From assembly GCA_002633005.1 (NCBI GenBank), contig NMRA01000023.1, forward strand, positions 242,580 through 302,579: DNA of 60,000 nt, in the 5' to 3' direction. Below are positions 36,590-47,023 of the stretch, in pieces. The translations under genes and the position numbers were made by a program. Position 1 is the first letter of the stretch; every line of letters begins with the position of its first letter. Source of the stretch: Phoronis australis. Its lineage: Eukaryota; Phoronida; Phoronidae. Below the pieces are notes generated by a model. The model was not told the DNA's origin, searched no databases, and worked only from the letters and a program-made list of their open reading frames with translations.

Positions 36590-36966
36590 GGGAGTAGTAG
36601 CCCTGTGCCAACCAAGTGCAGGACAAAAGCTGAACAGCTGATCGAGTTGTCCCTCTTCAAAAGGATTCGGGTCTGATGTACGCTGACTGAGATCAATTAC
36701 CCAGTGAATGCTCTGAGCGTGTATACGAGTCACTGAACATTTTACAAACAGCCCACTTACTTGTCCACCGAACCCCTTGCAAATTCTCCATGAGTTCGAA
36801 CATTCCATCTTGTCCTCATTGTTTCCACCTTTCTAACGAGTCTCTTAGGTACACGGTTTCTTGGTAATGCCGCTTTTTGTACTGACTAGTTCGTCTTTTT
36901 CCGAATCTCGTAGAGCAGGACGACCGCGTTTTGCCTTCGACCGTACACTACCAGTCTACGCTAATT
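36590..36966 (+). repeat. Dispersed repeat family R2, interrupted copy
   Basis: Matches 44568-44930 almost throughout. Shared blocks are GGACAAAAxCTGAACAGCTG, GTATACGAGTCACTGAACAT, an AATGCCGCTTTTTGTACT block and an AGGACGACCGCGTTTTGCCT block. In this copy, continuity is lost at 36966, where a TIR-bounded satellite begins. The uninterrupted copy continues with a segment that reappears here at about 38217. Confidence 0.85.
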
Positions 36967-37337
36967 ACTCTGCGCGTGTAAGTGCAGAGTACTGTTGTTC
37001 CTGGGTTTTCTTCAATTTTATTCTTATTCTTCTTATTCTTCTTCTTATTCTTCTTCCGATCAAATTTGAGGCTTAATAACTCCAAATTGGGTGCAGGTAC
37101 GGTCTTTAAATTCAGCCTATGACTTTTGACAGTATATAAATTTTGATTGGTTATATAATCATATTCCATATTGCACCGGAAGAGGTCGTTTGGTGCAAAG
37201 GTCATATAATTGTCAAAATGCTACTCCTCCTTCAGTTTTAAAGCTACCTTTTTCAAATTCGGTGCACAGGTATAAGTCTACATGACAATTTAAAAAATTA
37301 CTTTTCTAAGTAATCAGGTCATCCAGTCAGGTGAAAT

Positions 37338-37350
37338 AGGTCAAAGGTCA
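37338..37350 (+). promoter_or_regulatory. DR1-type motif, satellite unit 1
   Basis: AGGTCA-A-AGGTCA is a perfect direct repeat with a one-base spacer, the consensus for RXR/HNF4/PPAR-type nuclear receptors. The motif is seen. Binding is not shown. Confidence 0.45.
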
Positions 37351-37770
37351 TTAGGTGCAAACTAAAATTTTGAGCTAGACACTTCAAATTGACATGTCTG
37401 ATTGCCACAGGTAAATCAAATCGGAATCCAAAGTTTCAGGTCATTTAGTGCAAACATGGGGTAATTAGGTGCATTTTTCTTCTGAAAATTTGACCTTTTC
37501 AATCAGCAAGTATTCTGATGTGTCAACCGTTAGACAACTGTGATTCTCAGCGTTAAACACATTTTCCATGGGCTTTGCAATAATTCTCCTAAAGATGCTT
37601 AAAATGCACCGGATAAGGTCAATCAGTGCAAAGGTCATGTAACGTTCAAAATGTTATATGTCTTACGTTTTTCAAGGAATTGTTTTCAATTTCAGCACAC
37701 TGGTGTAAGTCAACATGCCAATTAAATACCATACTTTACTTTGCAATAGGCCTAACCAATCAGAAAAAAT

Positions 37771-37783
37771 AGGTCAAAGGTCA
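37771..37783 (+). promoter_or_regulatory. DR1-type motif, satellite unit 2
   Basis: The same 13-mer, exactly 433 bp after the first, is unchanged although the surrounding units have diverged. Confidence 0.45.
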
Positions 37784-38189
37784 TTGAGTGCAAACTAAAA
37801 TTTTGAGCTAGAGACTTCAGAATTACGTAGCTGTTTACTAAGTGCGATTGAGTTTGAATTCTAAATGTTCAGGTCATTTGGTGCACCAATGGGGTCATTA
37901 GGTGCATTTTTCTTCTGGAAGTTTGACCACTTCATTCATCTTGTATTCTGAAGTGCTTAAAGTAAAACATCTGTGATTATTAGCATTAACCACACTTTTA
38001 ATCGAGTTAACAATTACTCCCTCATCGGGGCTCATAATGCACCGGAAGGGGTCAATTAGTGGAAAGGTCATCAAAAAACCAATATGTAATTTCTCCTACA
38101 GTTTTAAAGAATTCCTTTTCATATTGGTAAATGGGTTGCTGTCAGTAACTTAACATAATATTTCCAGTAATACACACGCGCAGAGTCCG

Positions 38190-38212
38190 TTATTGTCACG
38201 CCGTGACAATAA
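38190..38212. repeat. 23-bp perfect palindrome
   Basis: TTATTGTCACG-C-CGTGACAATAA lies 3 bp outside the right TIR of the satellite element and is absent from the uninterrupted R2 copy. It could be a footprint or a fused pair of transposon ends. Confidence 0.7.
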
Positions 38213-38387
38213 TCTTTCTAGTTGTATTTCTGTTGATCTCTGTAGCTGCAAATGCGTTGTTGTAATATTTTTGTAGTATTAGTAGTATTTATTTATTATA
38301 GTGACAAGTACAATTAAATCAAACAGTTATAGATATAACATTCGTAAGAAAGATAAGTACCCAGCCCAGTTGGGCTTATTAGTCTCT

Positions 38388-38630
38388 TTAACCACACAAC
38401 TCAGATGCAGGCCTACCATAAATGCGTCGGTTTCTAAATTCAAAAGCAGACTTGATATATTTGGCAAATTGCCTAGGGAAATACTGAAATAGCAGTTTTA
38501 ACGTATCTAATCTACTGAAATCTACATTATTAAACAGAATAGACCTCCGTGAGTTATAAAGAGAACAATCAAACACAAAGTGTAGCTCATCCTCCACAGA
38601 GCCAGAGTCAGCACAAGCAAAGTATTTCAC
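38388..38630 (-). pseudogene. LINE ORF2 C-terminal Cys/His segment
   Basis: The frame has GSVEDELHFVFDCSLYNSRR, matching the C..C....ED..H.(7)C pattern near the end of many LINE ORF2 proteins. The first cysteines lie in another frame around 38.60-38.62 kb. Confidence 0.7.
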
Positions 38631-38811
38631 TTACAGGAGTGTTTACATAACGACCAGTTTCCAAGTGCAATGGGAGATTTCCTGCTCTAAGCTGAGCCAG
38701 AAGAGACCGCTCGGAACGAGATAAATTAATCTTTACATACGGCTCAGTTAAAAACTCGTGCTTAAATAAAATTTAAGTTCTTAACTTGGGTTTAGTTACA
38801 ACAGATTCAAT

Positions 38812-39411
38812 CTAAGCATGTTTTGCGTATTCAAATAGTTTGTTTCTAGCATCTATTATGTTACAAGTAGTCAAATTTTGAAAACAGGATTGCATGCCAG
38901 TTATGTTAAGCAAATTTTTTAATCCGTCTATCCAACCCTTTCTACCAAAAGAGTAGCCCCATAAAAATACCTTTTTCAGTATCCTATCACCACCAGTGGT
39001 TACTAGTTTGTTCCAAAGACGCAGCACATTCAATTTAAATCTATTTCCGGTGGAGCCCCACCCCATATCGCCACTAACAGCATGAGTGGCTGTAAATCGG
39101 TTGACCCCTAAATAAAAACGTATCGCTCTGTTTTGGATATTTTCATCGTTACCAAAATTTTTGTAACCCCAAGCAGATGACCCGTAATCCAAAATTGGTG
39201 TCACAAACGAATTAAACATTTCGATTCCTAGATTCTTGTTATCACGGAATGTTGAGCATATCTTCCCTAACGCTCTACCAGAAGATTCCGATAACGTATT
39301 CAAATTTTCTTTGAAGTCAACGTGTTGATCCAGACTACAGCCTAAATATTTGTATGAAGATTTATAACTGATGACACTGTTTAAAATAAATTCAAAATTG
39401 CTTCTAGGCAT
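38812..39411 (-). pseudogene. LINE ORF2 region after the RT
   Basis: An open frame of 199 codons includes YKYLGCSLDQHVDFKENLN, FNSFVTPILDYGSSAWGY and NIQNRAIRFYLGVNRF. These are hallmark segments downstream of LINE reverse transcriptases (the YLG, P-x-L-x-Y-G-x-x-x-W and Q-N-x-A-x-R motifs). Just upstream at 39498-39509, in a shifted frame, is YADD followed by ISLLSENENDM. The 199-codon frame is free of stops, so this insertion is younger than the LINE at 9.5-12.5 kb. Confidence 0.85.
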
Positions 39412-39570
39412 AGACTTAGATCGGAAATGGACAACATTTAGTTTTTGCCATGTTCACAACCATTCATGTCATTTTCATTCTCAGACAAAAGTGAAATATC
39501 GTCGGCATAAAGAAGCACTGAAATACTGTTCGGGCCACATTGGACACCTTTACCCAGTTTTTTAATATTC

Positions 39571-39650
39571 AGGAAGAAATACACACAGTGGTACCTAGCT
39601 GTATTTTGACGATAGTCTTCATACAGCTAGCTGGCTGGCTAAAAATACGA
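39571..39650 (+). repeat. Dispersed 80-bp repeat, copy 1
   Basis: GGAAGAAATACACACAGTGG followed by TACCTA, TTGACGA and GTCTTCATACAGCTA matches 42508-42590. A weaker trace (GTCTTCATGCAGCTAGCTG) occurs at about 18597. Confidence 0.75.
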
Positions 39651-40094
39651 GAGCAAGAGATAAGACTTGAACGGGAAAAAGTTAAAAATTGAGAAGAAAG
39701 AATGGAAAGAGAGGATGGAAATGGAGAAGAAAGAAAGGGCGGGAAGGCTAGCTATAGAGAACAACATGTTAAATCTCATCGCAAAATTAATTAATTGACT
39801 AAATTGAATTGACTGATTTGTGTTAGATTTTATGAGAATGAAAATAAAAGAAGTTGCATTCGCAGAGTGACTTGCAAGTAGTTTGTAAACTAGCGGATAT
39901 GTACTACGACAACTGGACACCCTGAGCTCAGTTACTCGGTTCACGTTTACTTTCACGTACACGTAAAAACTTAGCTGTTGCAAAACCCATTTTTCTTGCC
40001 GTAACATGAATCGGCACGCGCAGTTATATATGCGTGATGATTCACCCTCACGTCGCTTTGCAAAACCTCTCATTTTTTATGCAGTTCATTCGTT
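39651..40094. other. Purine-rich stretch and unassigned DNA
   Basis: A GA-rich segment at 39690-39745 produces a long but hydrophobic, low-complexity minus-strand frame (39639-40073) that I do not consider a gene. Confidence 0.5.
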
Positions 40095-40225
40095 CATACT
40101 ATAAAAAGCGATTTTTTTCAAACTTTTTGCACGTGTTCAAGGTTAATATTTTTTTAACTTCACGTCATACCAAAAAACAGCTAAAACGGCGTTAAGAGTT
40201 TTTGTCTATAGCTCGGACCACACTT
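40095..40225 (+). repeat. R2-associated block, displaced copy
   Basis: Matches 45028-45150: CGATTTTTTTCAAA, TTTTTGCACGTGTTCAA, a CATACCAAAAA block and an ACGGCGTTAAG block. In the 44.57-kb copy this block directly follows the rest of R2. Here it lies 3 kb away, beyond the nested insertions. Confidence 0.75.
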
Positions 40226-40719
40226 GCCTACAGCCTTACCTGCAAAGTTCATTTTCAGCACAGCCAACATTTTTTCATGGCGTTTGTCGACCGCACGTTA
40301 CTTGTAATTGTTGCGAGATCATAGTCACGCACATTCATTTACGTTTGGAAGTCAATTTCTTCAAGAAATCTTTAGCCACTGTTTATGCTGAAGTCGTAAC
40401 CAAAACGTTTTGAGTCTTTTAAGAAAACATGCCCACAATTATCCGATACTGAAGTGGTGCCGAATGAGCCGGCAACTCGAGTTGCAAGCAAAACCATCTT
40501 TTTTAAATTCGCAATTTTAAGTTGAGCCACTTCACAAATATTTCGAAACGCTTCCTGAAGTCGCTGAAGGTTTCAACATTCTTGTCGTTAACAGAAATCA
40601 CGTCCTATTATGGTTTAAAATTGGAATATTATAAGACTGCACAACTTTATGCACTGAAGTGGCGCCAATTCTCAGTTTATCCCCGCCATTCATACATGTA
40701 ATATCGCTGTGGCTACTCT
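40226..40719. other. Unassigned DNA
   Basis: No gene or named repeat was seen. Confidence 0.4.
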
Positions 40720-41070
40720 GACCTACTTTGATGCGTTCTTGGTTTCGGGTTCGGTCTCGGATTGGAGGCATACAAATCCTGTTGATTTAGCGATACTGTG
40801 TCCAGTAACTAAAAGTTTTTAATTTAGTTTAATCGAATATTACTACTGTTATTATCATACCACAAAATAATGAAAACAGAACGCTACTGTAGTTAACACT
40901 GTAGTTTACAACGATTAGATTCACTGGCTTTGTTTACAAGCTGTCTTGAACGGGCGAGATTGAGGAAGGAGCGACAACAAAGGCTGTGTGGCAAAAATGT
41001 TCGTTTATTGTGAGGAGAATTTGCGATTTTAATTACCAAATGCTTTCTAGTGTATCACGTTTCATTCAGC
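40720..41070 (+). repeat. Dispersed repeat family R3, copy B
   Basis: Inverted counterpart of 13690-13985. This copy has an extra segment of about 70 bp (around 40975-41045) before the shared CTTTCTAGTGTAT block. Confidence 0.8.
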
Positions 41071-41804
41071 TTTAACCGTATTGCTGTGAAAAGTATTTAG
41101 CTAAATGCACATGTTAAGTGGTTTTGTGGCTTCTTGTTGAATGGTTTCAAACTACAGACTACATCAGAAAGCATCGTGTTTTTGAAAATTCATACAATCC
41201 ATGTCATTACTAATAATTGTGCAAATACTGATGGTTTTGCTCATTTTTGTTCAAATTTGAAGGAATAGAGTAAGGAGATATTAATAACTACTAATCATTA
41301 ATCACATCACCTTGGAAGACGAGGAAATTAATTTTGCAAGTACTTATTTAGAAACCAAATCAGTGAAAACAGTATAATATGAATGTTGCATTAAGCTCAG
41401 CCAAAATTTTCGTTGATTACAAATATTTCAGGTCACAAAAACAGCTAACAACCTTAACAAGAAGTGAGAAACACCTAGATTTGGTAGGAGGTTAACATCA
41501 CGATTTCCCGACAACGCGGGTATTGTGAGAAATTGTGCAAGAAGATCAAAAGCGTGTACAAAATACAAAACCAGGAACTGGACGGGTTTATCATAAAATA
41601 TGTGCAAAAATTCGCGACCAAAGATCTTTTTAGACCTCCCCATACGGAAACCGTGCCAAACACAGGAAGTTGATATTCCAAATCATGCTAAAACGTGCTT
41701 CAGGGGTTTCGAAAACAAGGTTTGTGAAGATCTTGTCTTACATAAAAATGTTTTCCTAAGCGACGAATTACGTATCTTGTTCTCTGGGCATGCCAATAGT
41801 TAGC
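41071..41804. other. Unassigned DNA
   Basis: The overlapping frames at 41428-41803 show no recognised domain. Because they lie where the THAP relic lies relative to R1 copy 1, I looked for a THAP motif here and did not find one. Confidence 0.4.
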
Positions 41805-42530
41805 CTTGGTACAAAGCTGTATATTTATATATACACCGATTTGCACCGATGTGGGTTAAAAAAGTGGTAAGATAAAATCTGATACAAAATTAGTGTCATT
41901 AAAAACTGCAATCTTCCTTGAGTAAAACTAAACGAAATTATTTAACAGTGTTGGAAAAATGGCGTTCTACCGATATTCTGCTGCTAAAGTTGTGGAGCGA
42001 TGTTTAGCGAAGGCTATCGGCGTCATGAAATATTGTGTCATCTATTAGCCAGTTTCTTTTTTGGCCGATTCTTCAATCAACGGCTCTTCTTTCACGAGAT
42101 GGCGTACACGTCACAACAAATTATCGGAATTGGTTTCACTTCATTGTAAATTTTTAGAGTTGTGATACCGAAAAACCGAATTTCAGAAGGAATTTTGCTA
42201 CTGCCAAGCTATCATCATCCCCCGAGAGATGTCGCAAAAATTAAGAAATGGCGCGTGCGCGTGACACGAGCGTATTGTTTTCAAAACGACGACATACTTT
42301 TCATTGTTAGAAAAGGCGTAGAGGTACGCAAGAAAATGACGTTTATTGCATCGTTTTTCACTTAAACGGCTGTATCGGGCAAGATGAATGTCGGTTGACT
42401 CTCAGATTTTGCATGCACCCCGTCCGGTCTTTAGCTTTACATGTTGATACCAGTTTCACGGCGAGTTGACGAGCAGAACTACCCTGGCTGAGTGCAATTT
42501 CGGGGTCTACGGAAGAAATACACACAGTGG
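41805..42530 (+). repeat. Dispersed repeat family R1, copy 3
   Basis: The most complete match to copy 1 (3325-4035, inverted). It contains all the landmark blocks in the same order, including GGCGCGTGCGCGTGACACGA and CAGATTTTGCATGCACCC. Its right end runs into the 80-bp repeat at 42508. Confidence 0.75.
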
Positions 42531-42590
42531 TACCTATATTGACGACAGTCTTCATACAGCTATCTGGCTGGTTAGCCAATAGTACAATCA
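42508..42590 (+). repeat. Dispersed 80-bp repeat, copy 2
   Basis: Second copy of the 39571-39650 block, with a short internal deletion in the TACCTA..TTGACGA region. Confidence 0.75.
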
Positions 42591-42745
42591 GTGCATTCTA
42601 GGACAAAGAAGCTTTATGGGAATGGCGAAAGGCTATGAGACAGATGATTTGTACACCAACGAAGGAAGACCATACGTTCGTTGGAGAAGCTGTAGTTTTT
42701 AATATAGCGAATTGACAGCCATCCTGATGAATGTTCTTGTCCACA

Positions 42746-42799
42746 AGGAGGGAGGGAAGGAGGGAGAGAGNAGAGAGAGAGAGAGAGAGAGAGAGAGAC
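42746..42799 (+). repeat. GA-rich microsatellite with one undetermined base
   Basis: GGAG and GA units. An N at 42771 marks an assembly uncertainty within the run. Confidence 0.9.
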
Positions 42800-43110
42800 C
42801 AAAACAAAGGCAACACGGATAGTTCTGGATGAACGCCGCCAAAAATGAAACCGTTGAAATCTGAAGTCTTTAAGTTATTGCCTAGTGGCCTTGGGATTTT
42901 GAAATACAATGTCAGTGGTCTAAATATAAAATTGCTTTTGTGAATGACGGAAGGCATGTCAGACATTTATAATACCAAAACAAAGGCAACACGGCTAGTT
43001 CTGAGTTAACCCCGCCAGAAATAAAACCTTTGAAATCTGTTATTGCCTAGTGACCTTGGGTCTAAATAAAAATTGCTTTTGTGAATGAAGGAATGTTTGT
43101 AACAGCTTTA
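42798..43110 (+). repeat. 176-bp tandem duplication
   Basis: Two units start ACCAAAACAAAGGCAACACG at 42798 and 42974. Both include GTTATTGCCTAGTG and AAATTGCTTTTGTGAATGA. The second unit has internal deletions. Confidence 0.85.
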
Positions 43111-43339
43111 TGAGGTTATAAACTACTCAAACAACTTCATACTTTTCAGGACTTCACGAAAGAATAATAAAGCAAGACAGTTGTTTCACCACGAGAAACT
43201 TTAATTCAAGACATGTTTTGATGTCACATTTGCTAAAAGTTGAAGAGTGAAACGAATGAAATTTAGCAATTAAGTTAAACAGTTCAAAAACAAAAGTCTC
43301 AAAATGATGGCCTGTCATAACGTAACACTAATCTGGTCG

Positions 43340-44412
43340 ATTTCAGTCTTTCTCGTCAGTAATCCATAATGCCGTCACCCATGTTCACCACAGCCATGCA
43401 CGTCTCACGCAAATTAAGCGCTGAATCCTGGGGACTGTTGCCTACTCCTGTTCCATGAGACGTCCAATGTGGTCTAGTTTGTGACACGAGGACGCACTCG
43501 ACGACCAAGCTGGTCCCACAGCTGTTCTGCAGGGCTCAGGTCAGGACTTGCTAATGGCCACACAAGACGCTGTATCCTTGTTGTAGCAGATGGTGTTCTA
43601 TGGCCCTTGCGCAGTGGCCTTGTGTTGTCGTCTTGTAAGATACCATTTTGTACAAGCTCCTGAAAGAAAGGTATGGCTACGGAAACAAGAATTCAGTGTA
43701 GTAGCGCTCGGCGTTTAGACTCTCTCGTTGATGGATAAGTAGAGTTCTTTCTTTGAAGGAGATTCTGCTCCACACTATAACACTACCTCCATCGTGTGGG
43801 GTCACGCGCGTAATGCAACAGTTTTCAAATCGTTCGTCTCGCCGTCTCCACACAGTCTACTGCCTGTCCATGGATCGCAGTCAAAACGAGACTCCTCAGA
43901 GAACAGCACGTGCCACCACTGTTTTTGGTTCCAGGGAACGTGTTGCCTACACCATTGCTTTCGAGTTTGGCTATAGACAGCGGTCATAGCTGGTTTACTT
44001 GCAGGACGCCATGCTCTTATGTCGGCTGAATGAAGGTGGTTCCTCACCATTTGATCGCTAGTATTCAGGTGTTGCCCTCGCAATCTCTCTGTGACATCCC
44101 TGGCTGTAATCTGCCGATTTGGCAACATTAAGTTTTAATGTCCCTATCTTGATTGTGAGGAGTAGCGCGTGGACGACCATTGTGTGGAAAGTCATGAACA
44201 TTAACAGAAGCTCGGTACTTGCGAAAGAGGCGTTTTACTCTACTGCCAGATGCACTAAAGTTGTTGGCGACCTCTCTTTGTATACCGCCCGATTCAAATT
44301 GACCAACAGCCCGACGTCTATCATTTTGGTCATACGTGGCATGGTTGACGCCCAAACTGACACTGACACAAATGCACTGATTTTGTATGTAACCTCTACT
44401 AAATTTATGCAT
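43340..44412 (-). pseudogene. Tc1-family transposase relic
   Basis: Tc1/mariner transposases cut and paste DNA using a DDE/D catalytic triad. Read right to left: RAVGQFESGG, VKRLFRKYRASV and NGRPRAT form the DNA-binding half with its GRPR AT-hook-like linker (44128-44412). After a frame change, LPNRQITARDVTERLRG, QMVRNHLHSADIRAWRPASK and VLFSEESRFDCDP follow (43802-44128). The last corresponds to the SDESRF block with the first catalytic Asp, which is Glu in this copy. Further decayed pieces include SPDLSPAEQLWDQLGRR near 43.5 kb, the downstream SPDLNPIEHxWD-like block. Frameshifts and stops make it inactive. Flanking TIRs were not identified. Confidence 0.88.
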
Positions 44413-44567
44413 TCATTTTCTACTGACTCCATTCTATCAAGTGCAGTGGGAATCAGTGGTGCTCCGTGTTACGCCATTGACAAACAGCCGGCATCAAGCT
44501 CCATACAAGAAACACTATACTCAATAAAGCCATTTGTAATTTCATGTATCAGTACTATTACTAGTAA

Positions 44568-45150
44568 GCGGGAGTAACCCTGTACCAACAAATCGCAGGA
44601 CAAAACTGAACAGCTGATCGATTTGTTTACCTTCAAAATGATTCGGGTCTGATGTATGCCGACTGAGAACAGTTACAACGTGATTGCTCTAGGCGTGTAT
44701 ACGAGTCACTGAACATTTTTTCAAACAGCGCACTGGCAGTACTTGTCCATCGACGAAAGCCTTGAAAAATGTTCATGAGTTTTCAAACATTCAATCTTGT
44801 CCTCATAGTTTCCATCTTTCGAACGAGTCGCTTAGGCACACGGTTTGTTAGTAATGCCGCTTTTTGTACTTTTTTCCGAATCTTGTAGGGCAGGACGACC
44901 GCGTTTTGCCTTCGGCCGTACCGTAGTCTCCGCCCTTTGTATTTCTGATAACCTCGGTAGCTGCGCATGCGTTGTTGTAATGTTTGAATAAATTTAAAGG
45001 TTATCCTTTTTATTCGTTTTTGGTATTTACAACGATTTTTTTCAAATTTTTGCACGTGTTCAAATTTAATAACTTTTTAAACTTTATGTCATACCAAAAA
45101 CCCGGCTCAAACGGCGTTAAGGGCTTTTTCGTCTCTTACTCGGATCATAG
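44568..45150 (+). repeat. Dispersed repeat family R2, uninterrupted copy
   Basis: Contains in one piece the blocks found split at 36590-36966, 38217-38275 and 40095-40225. A minus-strand frame (44783-45055) rich in Arg and Lys (for example RLVRKMETMRTRLNV) crosses it. I cannot say whether it was ever coding. Confidence 0.8.
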
Positions 45151-45665
45151 GACTTTTAAAACAACTATTTCCGCGGACTATAGCTAGACTACTAGTAGTT
45201 TTGAGATCTAGCAGGTGCCAAGACAAAGGCGGCCAGACGACTGAAACTCCGAAGTAAAAAATTCGATTGACATACACTATAGCCACCAAACTGAAAAGTG
45301 CGTATCTTGGAACAAATATATTTGTGTTTAATCTTCGAGTAATCCACCGTGTTTACCTATTGTTTACACAGCCGACATCACTTTTCGGCTTAGGGAATGC
45401 CCAAAGTGACGGGATATTCTTCCCGAGCTCTAAAACGACTGTCAGAATTACACACGCCCAACCAACATCGTTTCACCATTCTTATCGCAAAATTTTGTTT
45501 AGCTATAGACTAAAATTAGCTTTACCGCTCAACGTGTTGTTTGTCAGGTAAAATGGCGACTTGGAAACGCAAACGAAGGTGTACCAAGAATGCTGCGTTC
45601 TGATTGGTCAGTTAAGCCGTCGGTCATAATCCTGGTGATAGGTCAGTTGCACTAACAAAGAATCA
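45151..45665. other. Unassigned DNA
   Basis: The open frame at 45267-45551 has no recognised domain. No repeat signature was seen. Confidence 0.4.
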
Positions 45666-47023
45666 GGGCCCGGTCTCCAATCTCCGTACTCAGACTCGAA
45701 TCATGCTCAAACTCACACTTCATACTCAACTCGAGTACAGACTCAGCTTTGGTGTATTCAATGTCATACTCGAAAAATCTGTACTCGAAATTTCGAGCAC
45801 GTACTCAATTTTCGAGTATACTCGAAGCGAAGTGTATTTCATCCATATTTCGAGTACGATTTTGAGTAAAAATTCCGAGTATATGCTCTAAATTTCAAGT
45901 TTGGTATGGCAGTGTGCTTGAAATCGTACTCGAAAATAAATACGAGCCAGAGAACAAAATATCGAAAGGGAACCAAGAAACACAGCAAATCTAAAAAAAT
46001 AAGTCCTCTTACCGTATCTCAGCACTTCAATTTCAGTTCAGAGATAATAGTTTTCATCTTAAATCTTCTTATTCTTCACCTTATTAACCCGCCGTATCAC
46101 TGTATGTTATGGCCGCCATTCTACCTCTACAATTCCTGGCAACAGGCGCATTGTAATCCTTTGTCGGCGAGTCATAACAAGCGTCGAAAGCAGTTGTGGG
46201 AAAAGTCGTGTGAGAAGTTTGTGCTGCCCTTATTTCGGTATTTGTGCCTACGTTTTGTAGTGTTTCCAAAAGACGAGGTACATTTCTCATCATAACTTAG
46301 TCATCTATAATTCCTCAATCCACAAACGGAATTCCAGATTTTGTTTGCCGATTTCTAAGTAGACGTCTCGTCCCGTTCACTGCCACTGGTGAACTCTGAT
46401 TGCCTGCACAAGTATTGTTTTTTAACTCACGTGCCAAATGTCAACTCACTTGATACATCCCAGTAAAATACAAAGATACAGTATCAAAGTTTGACATCAG
46501 CGTAGGCCTAAACAGCAATGGGTTTATGTCAAGACTGAATTAGCAACAGAGATGTAATGTGATAAGCTGTTACATATTTCTTAAGACATTTTCGGGACTG
46601 GGTGAGGAACTCAAGACGTAAAGCTTAATAATTTGCCAAGTGTATCAAAGAAATGGCATAAGAATATTTATTGAAACTAAAAAATGAATAACAGTTACAG
46701 AACACTCAAAATTCCACGTTATAGACATACTCTTGTAGTTGTAGCGACAGCAGACGATAATGTAGGCCTAGTTCCTGGGGTGGTCTATTCCAATACTCAA
46801 TAGGAAGCGATGAATCAGCGCGGCTTTGCGTGATTTTGCATTTCACATCATAAAGAGTTCCATAGCAACTCAAGTATGAGTGTCAGATTTGAGTACGTTT
46901 GGAGTCTACTCGAAATCCGACATTAGATACGCTTTTTTGAGTACGACTCCAGTGAGCACGATTTTGAGTATGAAATCTCGAGTATGAGTATGAGTCTGAG
47001 TACGGAGATTGGAGACCGGGCCC
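45666..47023. mobile_element. 1.36-kb TIR element with TACTCGA subrepeats
   Basis: Both ends begin GGGCCCGGTCTCCAATCTCC and continue GTACTCAGACTC in inverted orientation, a perfect 32-bp match. Inside each TIR, imperfect TACTCGA and GAGTATGAG units are scattered for about 250 bp on the left and 160 bp on the right, and they can pair with each other. No clear target duplication was found. The central open frames (45906-46295 and its reverse) show no transposase motif, so it is probably non-autonomous. Confidence 0.75.

Larger units (their letters stand above)
37166..38150 (+). repeat. 433-bp tandem repeat, about 2.3 units
   Basis: The block TGCACCGG recurs at about 37173, 37605 and 38038. The first two units share long blocks, for example AGGTCAAAGGTCATT, GTGCAAACTAAAATTTTGAG and GGTGCATTTTTCTTCTG. 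The third unit is cut short. The units are enriched in AGGTCA and GGTGCA hexamers. Confidence 0.85.
36967..38186. mobile_element. TIR-bounded element carrying a satellite
   Basis: ACTCTGCGCGTGT (36967-36979) and its perfect reverse complement (38174-38186) enclose 1.2 kb made mostly of 433-bp tandem units plus a TTCTTA microsatellite (37020-37053). The related R2 copy at 44.57 kb lacks all of this, which supports insertion as a unit. No target duplication is obvious, and no coding region is present. It therefore looks like a non-autonomous transposon with an internal tandem array. Confidence 0.6.
38288..39570 (-). mobile_element. LINE 3' half, minus strand
   Basis: The element reads from about 39570 to a TAATAAATAAA-type tail at 38288-38300. 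It carries the last RT box and the whole C-terminal region of ORF2. The 5' two thirds are missing, as expected for 5' truncation during insertion. It appears to have inserted into the R2-derived sequence at about 38.28 kb. It is a different element from the endonuclease piece at 34.5-35.0 kb, since that lies on the wrong side to be its N-terminus. Confidence 0.75.

Noticed and set aside
34450-39570. The endonuclease and RT fragments as one LINE
   Set aside because: Both are on the minus strand, but the endonuclease lies downstream of the RT, the wrong order for a single element.
39639-40073. 144-codon minus-strand frame
   Set aside because: Generated mainly by a purine-rich stretch. The peptide is low-complexity and hydrophobic.
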